Below, piece by piece: positions 1 to 13,700 of a DNA stretch of 64,000 nucleotides. Each line of letters begins with the position of its first letter. Position 1 is the first letter of the stretch. Source of the DNA: Brachionus manjavacas (taxonomy: Eukaryota > Rotifera > Eurotatoria > Ploima > Brachionidae). The notes under the pieces are model-generated. The model had not been told where the DNA came from and made no database searches. It saw only the letters and a list, made by a program, of their open reading frames with translations. The stretch lies in assembly GCA_019054805.1 (NCBI GenBank), contig JAHQIY010000005.1, forward strand, positions 2,401,501 through 2,465,500. The letters are read 5' to 3'. Both the position numbers and the translations under genes were made by a program.

Positions 1-280
1 GGCTTTCGACGAATAAATCGAAGCTCAAGACAACTTAAGGAACACTTTAATTGAAACTGAGGTAGAAGAAGGTAATAATGAGACTACCCTAGCAGCAAAT
101 TCCTACAATAACGCTGTTATCCCATTTAATAATGTGGAAGCATATAATTGGTGTTGATTAAAGCCAAGGATTATTCGAGTCCTTTCCAGCTGAAGCTTGC
201 GACATACCTTTAGGAAAATAAAGAGGAGTAGGACGACCAAAAAGGAATTAAAAGCAATAGTAATGAAATAATTGAAAATA
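1..280 (+). pseudogene. Decayed coding relic, probably transposon-derived
   Basis: One plus-strand frame reads as protein-like sequence for about 50 codons (FDE, then IEAQDNLRNTLIETEVEEG and AVIPFNNVEAYNWC) broken by in-frame stops. A second frame further on reads RGVGRPKRN. The base composition is clearly less AT-rich than the DNA that follows. A basic GRPK-type tail is common at the ends of DNA transposases, so a transposon origin is my guess. No domain can be named. The left edge lies outside the window. Confidence 0.3.
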
Positions 281-1640
281 TTTTCTTAATTTTTTTATGA
301 TTAAAATTTTTTTTATGAATCTTTACTTTATAACATTTAATTTTATCATGTGATAACTAATTACTTAAAATGACAACTATTAATTTTAATTTACGATTCA
401 TACATTCAATTGACTAATTTTTATGTTGACTAATTAATATAAAAAATGAAGATTTGATCTTTTTTTAATTGACGTTTGATCAAAATAAATGACACTTTAA
501 TATATTTTCTTTTAAAAATGATTCGAAAAGTGAAACAATAAAACTTTTGTATTAATAAATAAAAAATTAAAAAACAATTTTATTTCTAAAATCATCTTTT
601 AGCAAAAAGATATAGGCACTTAATTAATATTTATAAAAATTAAAAAAAAAGAAAGAAAATTTTATATTATTACATTAAATTGTGTAATTTTATATAAAAT
701 AATGTAAAAAAAAGTAATAATTTTTTTATTTCAAAAATTGTCAAAATTCGAAATTTTTATTAATTTTCCACTTTTCTTCTAAAATTCAGTTTTTTTTGGC
801 CGTTTTCTGCGTTTTTGGCCAAACTTACTCAAACTAACGTAATATTATGTAAAATAATGTTAGAAAGGATTTATATGATATATGATACCATTAAATAATA
901 CTGAAAAGACACAAGATCTTTATTTTGTAGATGGTGAAAATATAGGGAAATTTTGGAACAAATATGATCTTTATTCCATATTTTTTCCCCAGAATTTCAA
1001 GTTTTTTAGACCCCATGAAAGCCGGGTGCTTAGATAGAATTTGTTTAATTTGTTCTAATTTTATTTTTGCAGGTAAATCATATAAAAAAGCTTAAATAAG
1101 ATATACTTTATATAAGGCTGTAAAGATTCAGACCCCCCTAGCCAAAAAAAAAAAACCCCTAAAATTTTGGCTAAACCTAGGTTTTCATATACGTAGAATC
1201 CAAAAATGAGGTCGAAATCCATATCTGGAGATAGTGCGGACGTTTTTCATCGCGCGAACTTTAATTGGAGATTTATTTTGTTTAAATTATTTAGGATTAA
1301 TATTTTCATATTAAAAATTTTTGATTTAAATTTTATTTTGATTATTTTTTTATGAATGTAATTTGAAAAAAAATTATAAAAAAAGTAAAAACTATCTAAT
1401 AATAAAAATTAATACATTTTTTAAGTATTTTTAGTTATCAAAAACTAGATATTTATCATTATAAATGTGCTCATTTTTAAATAAGGCAATGTAGAATAAA
1501 TTAAATTTAATAAATTTCCAAAAAACGAAATTAACTAAGAAATAGTTAAAAAAAAAAAAAGTAAAAAAGAAAATCGAACTAATACATCTGTTAGGAATAA
1601 TAGGCTCGATTTTAACAGTCACAAACCTTAACACTCAAAT
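281..1640. other. AT-rich spacer 3' of the HECW gene
   Basis: Mostly homopolymer-rich A/T sequence. The only less AT-rich patches are near 785-850 and 1110-1265, and neither gives a readable frame. The open frame at 1431-1634 on the minus strand is F/N/K-rich low complexity and is not believed to be a gene. Confidence 0.6.
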
Positions 1641-1706
1641 AAATGACATATCTCAACCACTTGGCAAGTTGAAACCATAACAAAATAAAATTTACAAATC
1701 TAATAC

Positions 1707-1712
1707 TTTATT
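1707..1712 (-). terminator. AATAAA polyadenylation signal overlapping the HECW stop
   Basis: On the minus strand the last codons read ATT CAA TAA A, so the AATAAA hexamer contains the stop codon. If it is used, the 3' UTR would be only about 10-30 nt. This is read directly; use of the site is inferred. Confidence 0.55.
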
Positions 1713-4700
1713 GAATACTGAATCCGCTAGTTTCCTCGATGGCAAGCAAAAGCTTTTCATACAGAGTTTCAAAATTTGTATAAGGCGGTAGATCAAGCCG
1801 ATTGAAGCAGGTGTGCGCTCGCGGCAAGGCGTCCGGCGTACCCCATCTTTCGATACAAAACTTTCTCAAACCATTGGAACCGCGGAGCGCTGCAAAGCCC
1901 TCAAAAGGAATACTTGACGTACCGGTAACAAACTGCAGCAATTTTAACTTTTGTTCATTATCAAATTTGTCCACAGCTTGCCAAAACCATTGAACATTTT
2001 GATGGCCCGAGTGATAGCCGGACCTATAGTCCGTGTTCTTTTTCCAATCGCTGATATCTATTTCATAAGTGCCACACAAAACAAGCTCAAGCTCTCTGGC
2101 ATCGAACATCTGCACATACTTGGCGTCTAACACTTCATAAAAGCCTTTCACTAGCGCCTCGGTCTGTTTCTGCACGCCTCTTTCCACTCGCCACTTCACC
2201 ACTCTCTGAATATACTCCCATTTATTCTTTTCCGTCACTGCTATATTCCTGCCATTTTCTTTCAGGTCTCTCTCGATCAGCTGGCCGCACTTGTCCTCGG
2301 TCACACTAAAACTCAAGTCCAGTATGTCCGTGATATCGTTGTCCTTGATCCAAGTGAGCGATTGACAGTACTCGGGATCCAGAGTCTCCAGATCGCTCAA
2401 GGTCCAATTGGTGTCTTTGAGCAAGGCTTTGTAGAACGGCCTAGTAAAAAACGCGTCCAACAAATACTGATGGATCAACGCAACTGCTAGGACCCTGCCG
2501 GCAAATTGGAACCATTCTAGCACATGTTCCTGAAATGAGCTCATGTGACTTATCTGCACAGTGTACATATCCGAAGCGCTGTATTCGAATAGGCCGTAGT
2601 ACGGATTGAAAAGCTGGCGCGAAAGCAGGTAGAAAAATTCTCTTGCTGGCCCACCATAGTCAAGACCTTCTTCTCCCTGAAAACAAATGAACAATTTGTT
2701 CTTGCGCAGCTCTTGTCTACTTAACTGCATGAATTTAACTCTGGCATCGTCTAGCAATTTTTCTCTGCGAATTACGATCTTGGACTTTTGCGGACCTTGA
2801 CCATAGCCCTTGGACTCGAGTTTTCGGTAAAAATTTCTGAGCTTTGAATGAAACCCGCGCTGATAATCACGTCTACTATTCAGTGGCTTTTGACCCATAT
2901 GACTGGTGACCACAACAGATGCAACATTGACTGGCTGACTTGCTACTGCTGTTGCTGGTGCCGCCGCCGCCATCGCCGCCGATGGCGATGCCTCAACACT
3001 CTGCACACTAAAGCTCATTATTGAATCATCCAGTTGACTTATTAGGCTGGCCAGATCCAAGTCCGACGACATGCGGTCATAAGCCGACCGACCATTTTGT
3101 CTTATTAAATTTATTTTATCCTTTTGTTTGGAGGTCAAGTGAATGTTGAGCTTTTTTAGGGTGTCAAAAATGTTCGTTTGCTGAAAAAAGCCGACCACAC
3201 GGTCCGAGTAGGAAATTTTCGGTTTGCTCACGGTCGGCTCACTCGTTTTGGAAGAAGTTGGCGCAGGATTTTGAGCAGCTGGAGTGGGCACTTGGACGCT
3301 TTCTTGCACCGAACTGGTCGGAGTGAGCTTGGATTCGGCTCGGCCCGGAGTTAAATTAGTAATGGTTGTTATGTGACTCTGGTTGTTGATCTGCGGTAGA
3401 CGTGGATCTATAAAAGTGGTCGATCTGGAATTATGATCGACAAAAAAAACCTTGCTAGACTCGCATCTGGATTCCCAACCGGGAGGAAATGGAAGATTTG
3501 GATCACTGAACGTGTTCAATAAGCGAACCAACTCTTTGTTGTGCTGATACTTTTTGTAATAAACGCCTGGATTAGCTCTTATTTTGTGCAAAATGGGGAT
3601 CAGAGTCGTGCTTTGTTTGAGCAAATCTTTGGCCTGTTGGTTTCGCTTGATCAACGCGGACAGATCTTCGCGCAGAATGAATTGAGCGCCTGGTTGGTTC
3701 ACTATTTGCTCGGAGTGAGCGCTCGGCGAACTAGTCGCTGTCGAGCTCGAGGTGCTGGGCTGCTCGGCACTTATTTTTTTGCACTTGTTTGAATAGATGG
3801 CATCGGGATTCTCGTTGCTTGAGCTCATGGTGCGGCGAATGCTTTGGTAGCGTTTGTCAAGACGTTGCTTTTCGATTTCGGTGTTTAGAAGCTGATTTGT
3901 TATTTCCAGATTGCTGTTCAATTTGGGACGCTTCCATGTGGTAGTGCGGCTCATGTGGTCTATGTAAAACACTCGGCCCAAATGGTCGACCCTGGCCTCC
4001 CAGTATGGCGGCAAATCGCCGCTCTTGGGCGAAATGGGCGCCTTCGAACTCTTGCTGAACGGTTCCGCATCGTTCAAGCTTGACAGTTGGCTCTCAGCTT
4101 GGCTCTGCTTTTTTGTTTTTCGGTAAGTTTTGTAATTAAGTAGATTAGATGATGTGGTAGCTATCATTGGCTCGGTGTCTCGTGGCTGCTGAATCAAAAG
4201 ACTCTCACTCAATTGAGGATTTAGATAGAAATTTTCTAACATTGAACACGACAATGAGCTGGTAATAGTCAAGTTATTCAGCTTGGATAGAACATTATCT
4301 ATGTATGATCTTTAAAAATAGATAAGATAAGAACTTTTTTTTGATTCACAGAATTAGAGCTATTTTTAGAATTTAAAATAAAAAAAACTACTTACTTTTC
4401 AATTTGGCATTTGATGTCTTCATATGGAATATTATTCTGTCGACTTTCACGAAGAAGTTTAACTATTTGATTAAATTCTAAATATAAATGGAATTAATTT
4501 CTTATTTTGATCACAATTCTGATATTTAAAAAAAATATCAATTTTTTAAGACTTTCGCCCACATTTTTAATTTAAATTGAATCCAAAAGTATCCTACAGA
4601 TGAATAAATTATTAACTAGATGGGTAAGACTTTATTTTTAATAGATAAATTTACTATTTTTTGTTTTCCAAAAAATGAATAAACTCATTTATGACTAGAT

Positions 4701-7700
4701 CGTATCTGATTTATTCCAAGAAAATAGCATTTACTTTTTTCTTGGCTTGAATTTATCGCAAATAGCAATTTTTTAAATTAAACACAGTTTTTATTTTTAT
4801 TTTTAAACAAATATAATAAAAAGTAATTTAGTTTTTATAATGAAAAGCATGGTTAATTTTTTATTCAAACTGAAATTAAATTAAATTAAATTTTTCCAAA
4901 TTAAGTTTTATTAAAAAAACTTGATAAATTGTCTTGAAAAAGATTCAAACTTCAAATTTGAAAATTAGATGAGAATTATTTTTTTAAATTGTTTTAAACG
5001 TGGATATTAAATAATCTAATTATTTGAAATCTAACACTAAATAGATACATTTAATAATGAATTAAGGAATTAAAATATTAATTTTCAAATAGAGCCCAAA
5101 ATAAATTAAAATAAATAATTTTTTTCGATGAAAGTTAGTAATAAAATTGAACTAATAAACAGAACATTTCATTTTGAATTATAACTTTAACTAAGAAAAT
5201 TTCTTGAAAAGCTTAACCCATATTTATTTTATTCTGCTATTATTGACTTAAAATTTAAATATTTTAAAATATTTAAAAAAAATTGCAATTTTAAAATTAT
5301 TGAAGACAAAATTAAGATAAAATATGAACTAAAATACCTTATTTATAGACTATCAAATAATCTATCATTAAATTTCGCTTTTAATAATGCGTAGAATATA
5401 AAAAGCTAAAATATTTTAGGATGCTTTGGAGAGGTTTAATTCTAAAACGCTATTAACGATCTTAAGTGATCGACTTTAGATAAAAATCAAGATTTATAGA
5501 TACAGGAATTTGAGAAGATCATTCTTTAATAAAAAAAATTTCTCAGAGATTTTATTTATTAAATTTAATTAATTACAAAATGACCTATCAATGATTCAAA
5601 AAGACCAATTATCAAAATAATGTTTCGCATGAGCCCTGCGTCTGGCTAGTTTATCACGTTTTGATTAAAAATTTTTGGCACTTTAAAATATATTAGCATT
5701 TTTAATTGTTAGAAGCCTAGATATAGTGTATTTCAATTAAATTTAATTGTAATTTATCTAAAAGTACTTAAAAAATTAAAAAAATTTTTTTTTGAATTGA
5801 TTGATGGATATGTGGGTTTGACAGAACTTTTCAGCTAATGAATGTTTTAAAGATTGCATCAAAATCAAATTAGTCAATTCCTAAATATTTAAAAAGTGTA
5901 AACAATGAGAATAGAAATAAGATTAGCTAAAAGAATTTAATTAAACTAAGCTTATCAAATCTAAATATGTTGATTAAACTATAATTTATTGCAAAATTTC
6001 ATAATTGTGTTTATACTTAATCCTGTTAAGTTGTTTGAATTTCGGGCGTTAATTTTAATAAAAAATGTTTATATTGATTGAAATTGTGAAATATTTGCCT
6101 ATTAAAAATCAAAAAATGAATTCAATTTTTTGATAGTTAAGATATGATGGATTAAGTTAATTGCATCCCGCGAGTAAATAAAAATATCCATCTTAGACAA
6201 ATAGACTCACTAAACTAGATTACAAATCGATTTGTTTATTTTAAATCTTAGACATAAATATTTAACACTTAAAAACAAGTGTCTGAAAAAACAGCCTCTT
6301 TGATGACCCTATGCTTATGAGAGCTTAATTTTCTCATATATTATTTTTCCATAGAAAGATTAATTGTTCTTTTTGCTAAAAAAATTTAATAATTTTTACT
6401 GAAATTCTATAAAAATTTATTTGTCACAAGAGAGAAATGAATAAAAAAATTGATGAAGCTGAAATTAATGATTCCTTTCATTATTTCAATAATTAATATT
6501 TTATGAATAATGCGATCTATGAGCATTAAAGCTGATTTCAATTTGGAAATATTTAAATATTACCCAAAAATTTACATTAAATTTCACAACTTTATTTCAG
6601 CTGATTAACAGTATTTATTATATCTTAAATTATAATTTGTTAAAGATGGATGGTTTTGCTAAATATAAATGATAAAAAATTCAAAATAAACATTTTTTCC
6701 TGAGCAAAAAAAAGCACATTTTCTAGAAAATTTAAAATTAATCAAAATTTTTTTAGAACAGTTGAAATACGCTGTCTGGAGACTTAAACATTTTTTTATT
6801 TTATTTAAGATGTAGCTTTAAAATCTCATTAATTTTTTGTTTAACAATAAGAAGTATTTATAATTTTTCATTTTTATTTTGACATAGAAAATTTAAAAAT
6901 TTCACTATAAATGATAAATAAACGACTTCAAGCATTAAAAATGTACTTAATTGTTTAATGTATGCTTTTGAATTTTTAATGTGTTTTTTGTATTATCCAA
7001 AAAATTGACTCGATGCTTGACACAAATTTTTTTATAAGCTTAAATAATAAAAGGGTCTAGTGACTCATCAAAATTCAATTTATTCGCTTGACAAATTCAG
7101 AAATTGGATAAATTGAAATTCTAGAAATTGTTAGGAAAAATCTGCATTGAAATGGAAATTGTCAAAAATATTTTAGGATTCCATCTTGGACATTAGATTG
7201 GAAATCTTCACCTGTAAAACAAATTAGTCTTCAAATTTTCAAACTTTTTTTAATCAGTCTTAAAAAAAAGGTCATTTATTTTAAGGAGTTAAAAAATTTT
7301 TGTAATATTTTTGTCACCATGGGTTCAAATCATTGGTTTAAAAATTTAATTTAATTAAGTAGGGTTATATTCAAAAACGTAGATGAAAAAAAATTTAAGA
7401 CAGAGTTTTGAAAATAATCGTTTCATCAATTTTTTTAGAGTCTAATCTTAGATGGTTCGCATAAGCCTAAAATAATTAAACAGATGCTGAGTTAAAACAA
7501 AATTTTGGAAAATTTATAAGTTGTGATATCTTCAATTTTCGAGTTATCGGCTCAATTTTGTACAATATTAGATGAAAAAATAAAAATGAGTATAATAAAT
7601 TGATTTTTTACTTGATGAGTTTTAGATCGATCAATAAATTAAAATTTTTTTTAGTTCAGTTTGGATTTTCATCCTTCGAATAATTTAGGTTCCTTGAAAA

Positions 7701-10700
7701 ATATTTTAAGACTTTACCAAAATCATTTAAGTCTTAAGGATCTAATAAGTTATTTCCTAAGTTGTCACAAATGCGGATTCAGATATCGAAACCTAATGCT
7801 ATGTAGACATTTTTTATTTTCTTAACTCAAAATTTAGAATAAATTCAAAACATCTAAATATTTGACTTGATAAAAAAATTTTAAAAAAATTTTATTTTAC
7901 AAAAGTTGTCAACAATTACCTTTTTTGAGATGGTCCAAAATTTTTTCCTGTTCTTTGGCAATTTTGTTTCGATCAGTCTTCCTACAATTGCTGCTTGATT
8001 GAGTAATATTCGGCTCGGATCTAAATTTTAGATCGCCTAAGACAGAATTGCTGATTAAAGGCGCCATTATTTGATTAAATCTCTGCTGGTTTCGTTTGAG
8101 GTACAAATTTTGGCGCTTTGAAACTTGACTGATTAGATCGTCCCTGTGAGTATTCAACGAGCACGGATTCGATTTGCTCGAATGCCCATTCAGGTGGATG
8201 TAACTAGATGTGTACTTGATGCGCTCTAAACTTTTACTTCGTTGCTCATAGAACCTTTTTTTGGTCGGTTTGAGCATTTTCACATTGAAGTTTCTTAATG
8301 ATTGAGTCATAAGAACTTTGGAGGAATTTTTGGCATTTGAGGATTCAGCATTGAGAGCATCGACCGAATTCGATCTAGAATTGGTCGACGAAGACGAAGA
8401 AGACGGGCAAATATCGTCGTTTTCGTTCGAGCTGGATGAAGATGAGCTAGAAGCTTGCTGGGTGCTTGGCGGCATCGGGTTGTATGAGTCATCCGAGAGG
8501 GAAGCGGATGCGGTGGACGAGTTGGATGAAGATGAGGATACCGTAGAAGAGGGCAGTGAGGTCATGTACGAAGTTTTAATAGTTAGATTTTTATCTAAAG
8601 TTTGACTAGTTTGTTTTTTGCTCTCGTTGAATAAAGTTTGGGAAAAATTTGGCATAGAATTGTTCCGGTTATTGGTCGAGTCGATCCGGGTCGGATTAGA
8701 GAGATCAGATTGAAATTTCAGTGTAGAGGATGGTGTTACTGTGCCTGAACTTGACGAGCTTTGCGAGTTTTCGTTGCAATTTAGGGAAAAAATTGGCCGG
8801 CCATTATGGTTATTGGTTTGGGAAAATTGGTCTTGTGATTGATTATTCATTAATAGCGGGGAATCGAGCAGACTATTTGAACAAGCGCCATTTAGACTGA
8901 AGTTTTGAACGGGAGTTGATGGAGATGATATTAATGATTGATGTAAAGTCGAAGCTATCAATTGAACGCTCGAGTCGCTGTTTAGATTGTTATCAGATGT
9001 CGGAAGTTTGTTCGCTAAACAAAAATAAAAATTTTAAATTTTTTTAATAAGTCTAATGAAAAAAAAAACAAAGTAGATTAAATAATTAATTGTTTTTAAT
9101 TTAAGCATTTTTTTCTGTACAGTGTGGCATAAATTAATGAAACTTAATTTAATAATTTAAAATTGAGAAATTTAGTTCGAGTACCACTAATTTTGAATAA
9201 AATACTTCAAATTTTTTATTTTTTTGCCCAAATATTGAATAAATTTCCCAATTATTAAGTTAATACATAAAAAAATGAAATAGAAAAAGTACCTAAATTA
9301 CGAGAAGAGAGTGTCTGTTAGAAAAAAGATAATATTCAATCGGGTTTTATGCTGGAATTCATGTCAGCCATATTTTTCTAGAAAGTTGCTAATGTCATTG
9401 AAGTTTTTAGCTTCAATTTTAAATTAAAATAACTTTTAGCAATTTGGATTATTGAAGTTTTTGAAAAATTCAAGATCGTAGCAATAATCAAAATAAAGCA
9501 AAATAAATGAGTATATTTTTACGGAAGTAGTTAGCCAGAAAAGTCTTCTATAAGTAAGTGTTTAAAAATTAAGAAAATAAGATAATTTTACACTGAACCT
9601 TTTGGTCTTGAGGTCTTTTGGTGAAGCAGATTTAGATTTACGTCTCATTTTACGTTAAGAGCTTTGGCGTCTTTTGAGCGAGTTAATTGTAAAATGTAAA
9701 TTTGCTTTATGTTTCGTTAATTTGAGAAAAAGTACCAAAATTTTGTAATAAAAATAAAGTAATCTTATTTTCTTAATTTTTCAAAACTTACTTATAGATG
9801 ATTTTTCTAGATAACTACATACGTAAAAATATACTCATTTATTTTGCTTTATTTTGATTATTGTTCCATTTTTGAATGTCGATTTTAATCGTCCTTTAAA
9901 ATTTCTATTTGAACCTCAATTATTAATTAAATAGTAAAAAATTTTTTATTGAATTTGGCATGATTATTCGATTTTCTGAATAAAAAAATTCTTTTATAGA
10001 AATAACTAATTAATTCCCTTATTTAATAATTATTTTTATTAAAATTGCTACTATTTCACAGAATTTGTGGTAAAATTTTCTATTTTTGTGGTGGAAAATT
10101 TTTAATTTTGAGATTTTTGTATTTCTTTTTAATGCGGGAACGGTTTATTAAAGTGATTCTGAATATCTAGAGTTATTTACCTAGGTCTTATTGCAGAATT
10201 AAAATAAATAATTAAAAAAACTTTTCAAAATGAATGAGTAAAATTGATAATGGCGTTAAATAAAAAATATTAATAAAAAATAACATTACTTTATTACACA
10301 AGATCTTAATAAGGGTTCGATTAACTGGTAAAATAAATCTTATCTGCATTCAATAAAATCTTATTAGTATTCTCAAAATTTTCAAAATTTCAATTTCAAG
10401 GTTAATTAAAAGGGCACTGCTTCCATCTTTTAACAATCTATTTATTCAAATTCTAGGTAAAAGTATTCATTTAAAAATTTAAATAATAGTAATATTTTTT
10501 AAAAATTTGAAATAATTTAATAACAAGACATTCAACAATACAGAATCTTTTCTATATAGCAAACTGTCTAGCATATCCTAATCTAGCATCTATCTAACAT
10601 AAATTTTAGATTATTTTTGAATACTTTGCTCACAAATATTTTATTTTTTGAATTTTTCTAAAACAAAGAATTTTTTTAAAATAGATCCAAGAATCTTCAC

Positions 10701-13700
10701 AATTTCTAATGCTTATTGATTTATCTGTTTCGTGCGACAATAAATTACTGTAAATGCATTGCTAATAAATTTACCTTTTACCTATTTGGAATAAAAAACC
10801 AACGGGTTTGGTAACCTTGGGTTTTTAACCTTGGTAAAAAATTGGGTAAAAGACTACCGAGTCTGATTCGATACCCGAAAAAAATGAGTGGGTTCGGGAT
10901 CGGGTCTGGGTAACAAACCCAAACCTCATACTCTAAAAAATTATGGGTTCTTATCTCTGCCTATAGTATATATAGTACCTTTTTCTTGAGCAGTGACTCC
11001 GATCTGACATAGAGATTCCTGCATCGAGTTGATCATCTACCTCTAGTTTTTTAATATAAGTTCTGAGAATGAATTTAAACAAGAAAAAGAAATATCTAAA
11101 ATTGATCCTATTAAGGATTTGTATATATTTCTAAGTGTTTAGTATTTCAGACCCCATTTTTTATTTGAGAAAATTTTAATTAAATTAAGCGTCGAATTAC
11201 ACTGTTCTTTTAACTCATCCAAAATTGGGCTAAACATTAGTCTTGAGTCTAATTTAATTCCTAATAATTTAATTTATTACCCTAAACCTTGAGGTTAAGA
11301 TTATTTTTTTTTGTTTTAGCTTTTTGCAAAGATCATTTAAAATGACTTTTCAACAGAGATTTTCAATTTCCATTTGAAAAGCTATTGCCCGAGCTCTTTA
11401 AGGTGCTTTTTAATCATGTTTTGGAGATTTCTCTTCTTGTTAATAAATAAAAAATGTAGCCTTATCATCTTCAAAAAGAAGAGAGTATTGATTTTACTTC
11501 TTTTTGATACGTAATAATGAAAACACTAAAAAGAAGACAATAATTTTAAATATATTTAAAAATACAAACGACACACCATCTTCCATAGAGTGGTATCTGC
11601 TGACATTACTTTCCATTGCAAATTTCGATTCCTATTGCAGTAATTATCGTTTTCTTTGAATATGATAAAAAGTTAAACTAAATTATGAAGATTTTTGGAT
11701 ATTTTAAAAAGAATGCTTTTTATGCTAGAAAAATTTTTAGCATGCTAATACAACAAACTCATCTTGATAATTGTAATTAACAGGTACAATGCTGGGCAAA
11801 ATAAGTATGTTTTATTTAATTTAATAAGCTAAATTTATTGAAAAATAAATGAAAATTAAAAATAGATGAAAAAAAAATTCAAGATAATAGGATCAAAAGA
11901 AAAAATAAAATTGTTCGATTTTTGAATTTTCATACAGATTTGTTAGACAAAGCAAATAAAAGCGCATTGTTAAGATTCATATAGAGAAAAAAATAATAAT
12001 ATTTTAATTTGGTCAAAAAAGAGTTTACTTTAGCCTTGTGATGCTTCTAGTGTCATAATTCTCTTAATTTATTATTTAACATGCTTAACCTAGTTTTAAA
12101 AATAAAATCGTTTAAAAAAAATTGATAAACTGTTCAAAAAATTTTTCTAATTTTGTAAAATGAATTCTCGCAAGCTTTCTGAAACCCATATTTTGGTCAA
12201 AAAGAGTACGTAAAAACTTTTTAAAATTTCATCAAGATTTAGATTGGATTTTTTGTGTCAAAAAAATTTTGTATGATTCTTAGAGACCCAGAAGCGTTTT
12301 CTAGACTTCTTATTATCTTGAAGTTTAAACAAAAAAAAAAACAATTTTAATCAGAATGATAAATTGTCAATATACAGATTAAAAATATGATTTAAAATTG
12401 AAAGATAAGCTATCCCATTTTAGAAAAAAGTGGCTTTCTAGGGGGTATAATTAACCATTTTTATTTTTAAATCAGGTATTTAGCCTTAAGACAACTTCCA
12501 CAAAGCCTTTATTCCGTTTAATTTAATCACAACTCTCTTAAAAGTCTTAGCAAAAATTTTCAAGTATTATTGAAATAATGACTGCAATTTTTTATGAAAA
12601 TAAAAAAAACAAATTAAAATAATTTTAGTATCTAAGGGTTATTTGATTTTTTTCCAAATTTATTCACACTCTGAATCAATGAACTAAGAGATTTAGTTTT
12701 TTATTAAAAGAAGGTAAAAGAAAAATAAATCAAAAAGAGAAAATTCACTCTTTATGACAGATGAAGAGAATTTTCTTATTTTTCATAGAAAATCGATATC
12801 TTTTAAAGCTCTTTAAAATTCGACTCAGAACTTAAGCTTATTTAAAGACTTTTAAAAATAAAAACCCCAAAAAAACTCGCATAAAATTTTAAATTATTAA
12901 GGATCCGAATCGAACATAGCTTCACATAAATTCGACAATCTAATTAGATTTTCATCTTTATGCATTTGACTATTTGTTAATTTAAATTTCAATGGACTCT
13001 TGAGAGCCTTACAGAGATAAAAAGACAGCAACAACAACAAAAACAAAAAGAGCAAATTTTATAACAACCCCAATTTAAAATTTAGGCAAAATTGTGAGCA
13101 AAAAAAAAAAATTTTAAGAAATTTCAATTTTAGACTTTACCTGAAAAAAGACAGAATGCGAATGATAGCGATCCGGTGACATTGTCATTATTGTTTCGTT
13201 TGGTTAGATTAAAATTACAGTTGCATTTTCTAAATCGAATTGCGACAATTTAAAAATTATTTAGAAAAAAAAGCAAAGGTAAATGCCTACCCTTTGTTCA
13301 ATCTAGCTTTGTCTATCAAGCTTTCCAAGTCTAAAATGACACGTCCCAAAAACCGATTAATGCTCGGTCTGGTGCGTGCAAACTTGTCCTTTACTTCGAT
13401 CAACAAACGATCGCTAAATTTGGATAAAATTAGAAAATTTTCATTCTTCCAATTTGGAAAGCACGTATTAGTGGCCACGTAAGTCTTGTACTCGCGTGCA
13501 TATCCGCTCAGGACCTCTTGGCCATTTAGACTGTCCAGGGTCGAGTCTATTGATTGACTAGTGTTGGGCGTAATGCTGCGATTGGTCACGCCAGAGCTGG
13601 GCACAATGCTTATTTTGACGTAGGGGTCCGGGTTGAAGAACATGCCTTTGCGCAATTGGGCTGCCTTTAGGTCGCTGATTCGAAAAGTGACAAACTGCTC

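Larger units (their letters stand above)
9015..13140 (-). other. HECW: HECW intron of about 4.1 kb after the C2 exons
   Basis: Runs from the donor after ...FAFCLFS to the acceptor before NKLPTSDNN (phase 1). It contains a foldback element (9482-9863), a GGGT/ACCC-rich patch (10798-10945) and a SINE-body fragment (about 10985-11045). The rest is AT-rich with nothing recognised. Confidence 0.75.

Noticed and set aside
1802..1993. Plus-strand open frames inside the HECW HECT and WW exon (also 3541-3792)
   Set aside because: They are antisense shadows of a strongly conserved coding exon and have no motifs of their own.
8307..8605. Open frames on both strands over the Ser-rich HECW linker
   Set aside because: Produced by the biased TCN/AGC codons of the Ser-rich exon; the phase-consistent minus-strand exon explains the region.
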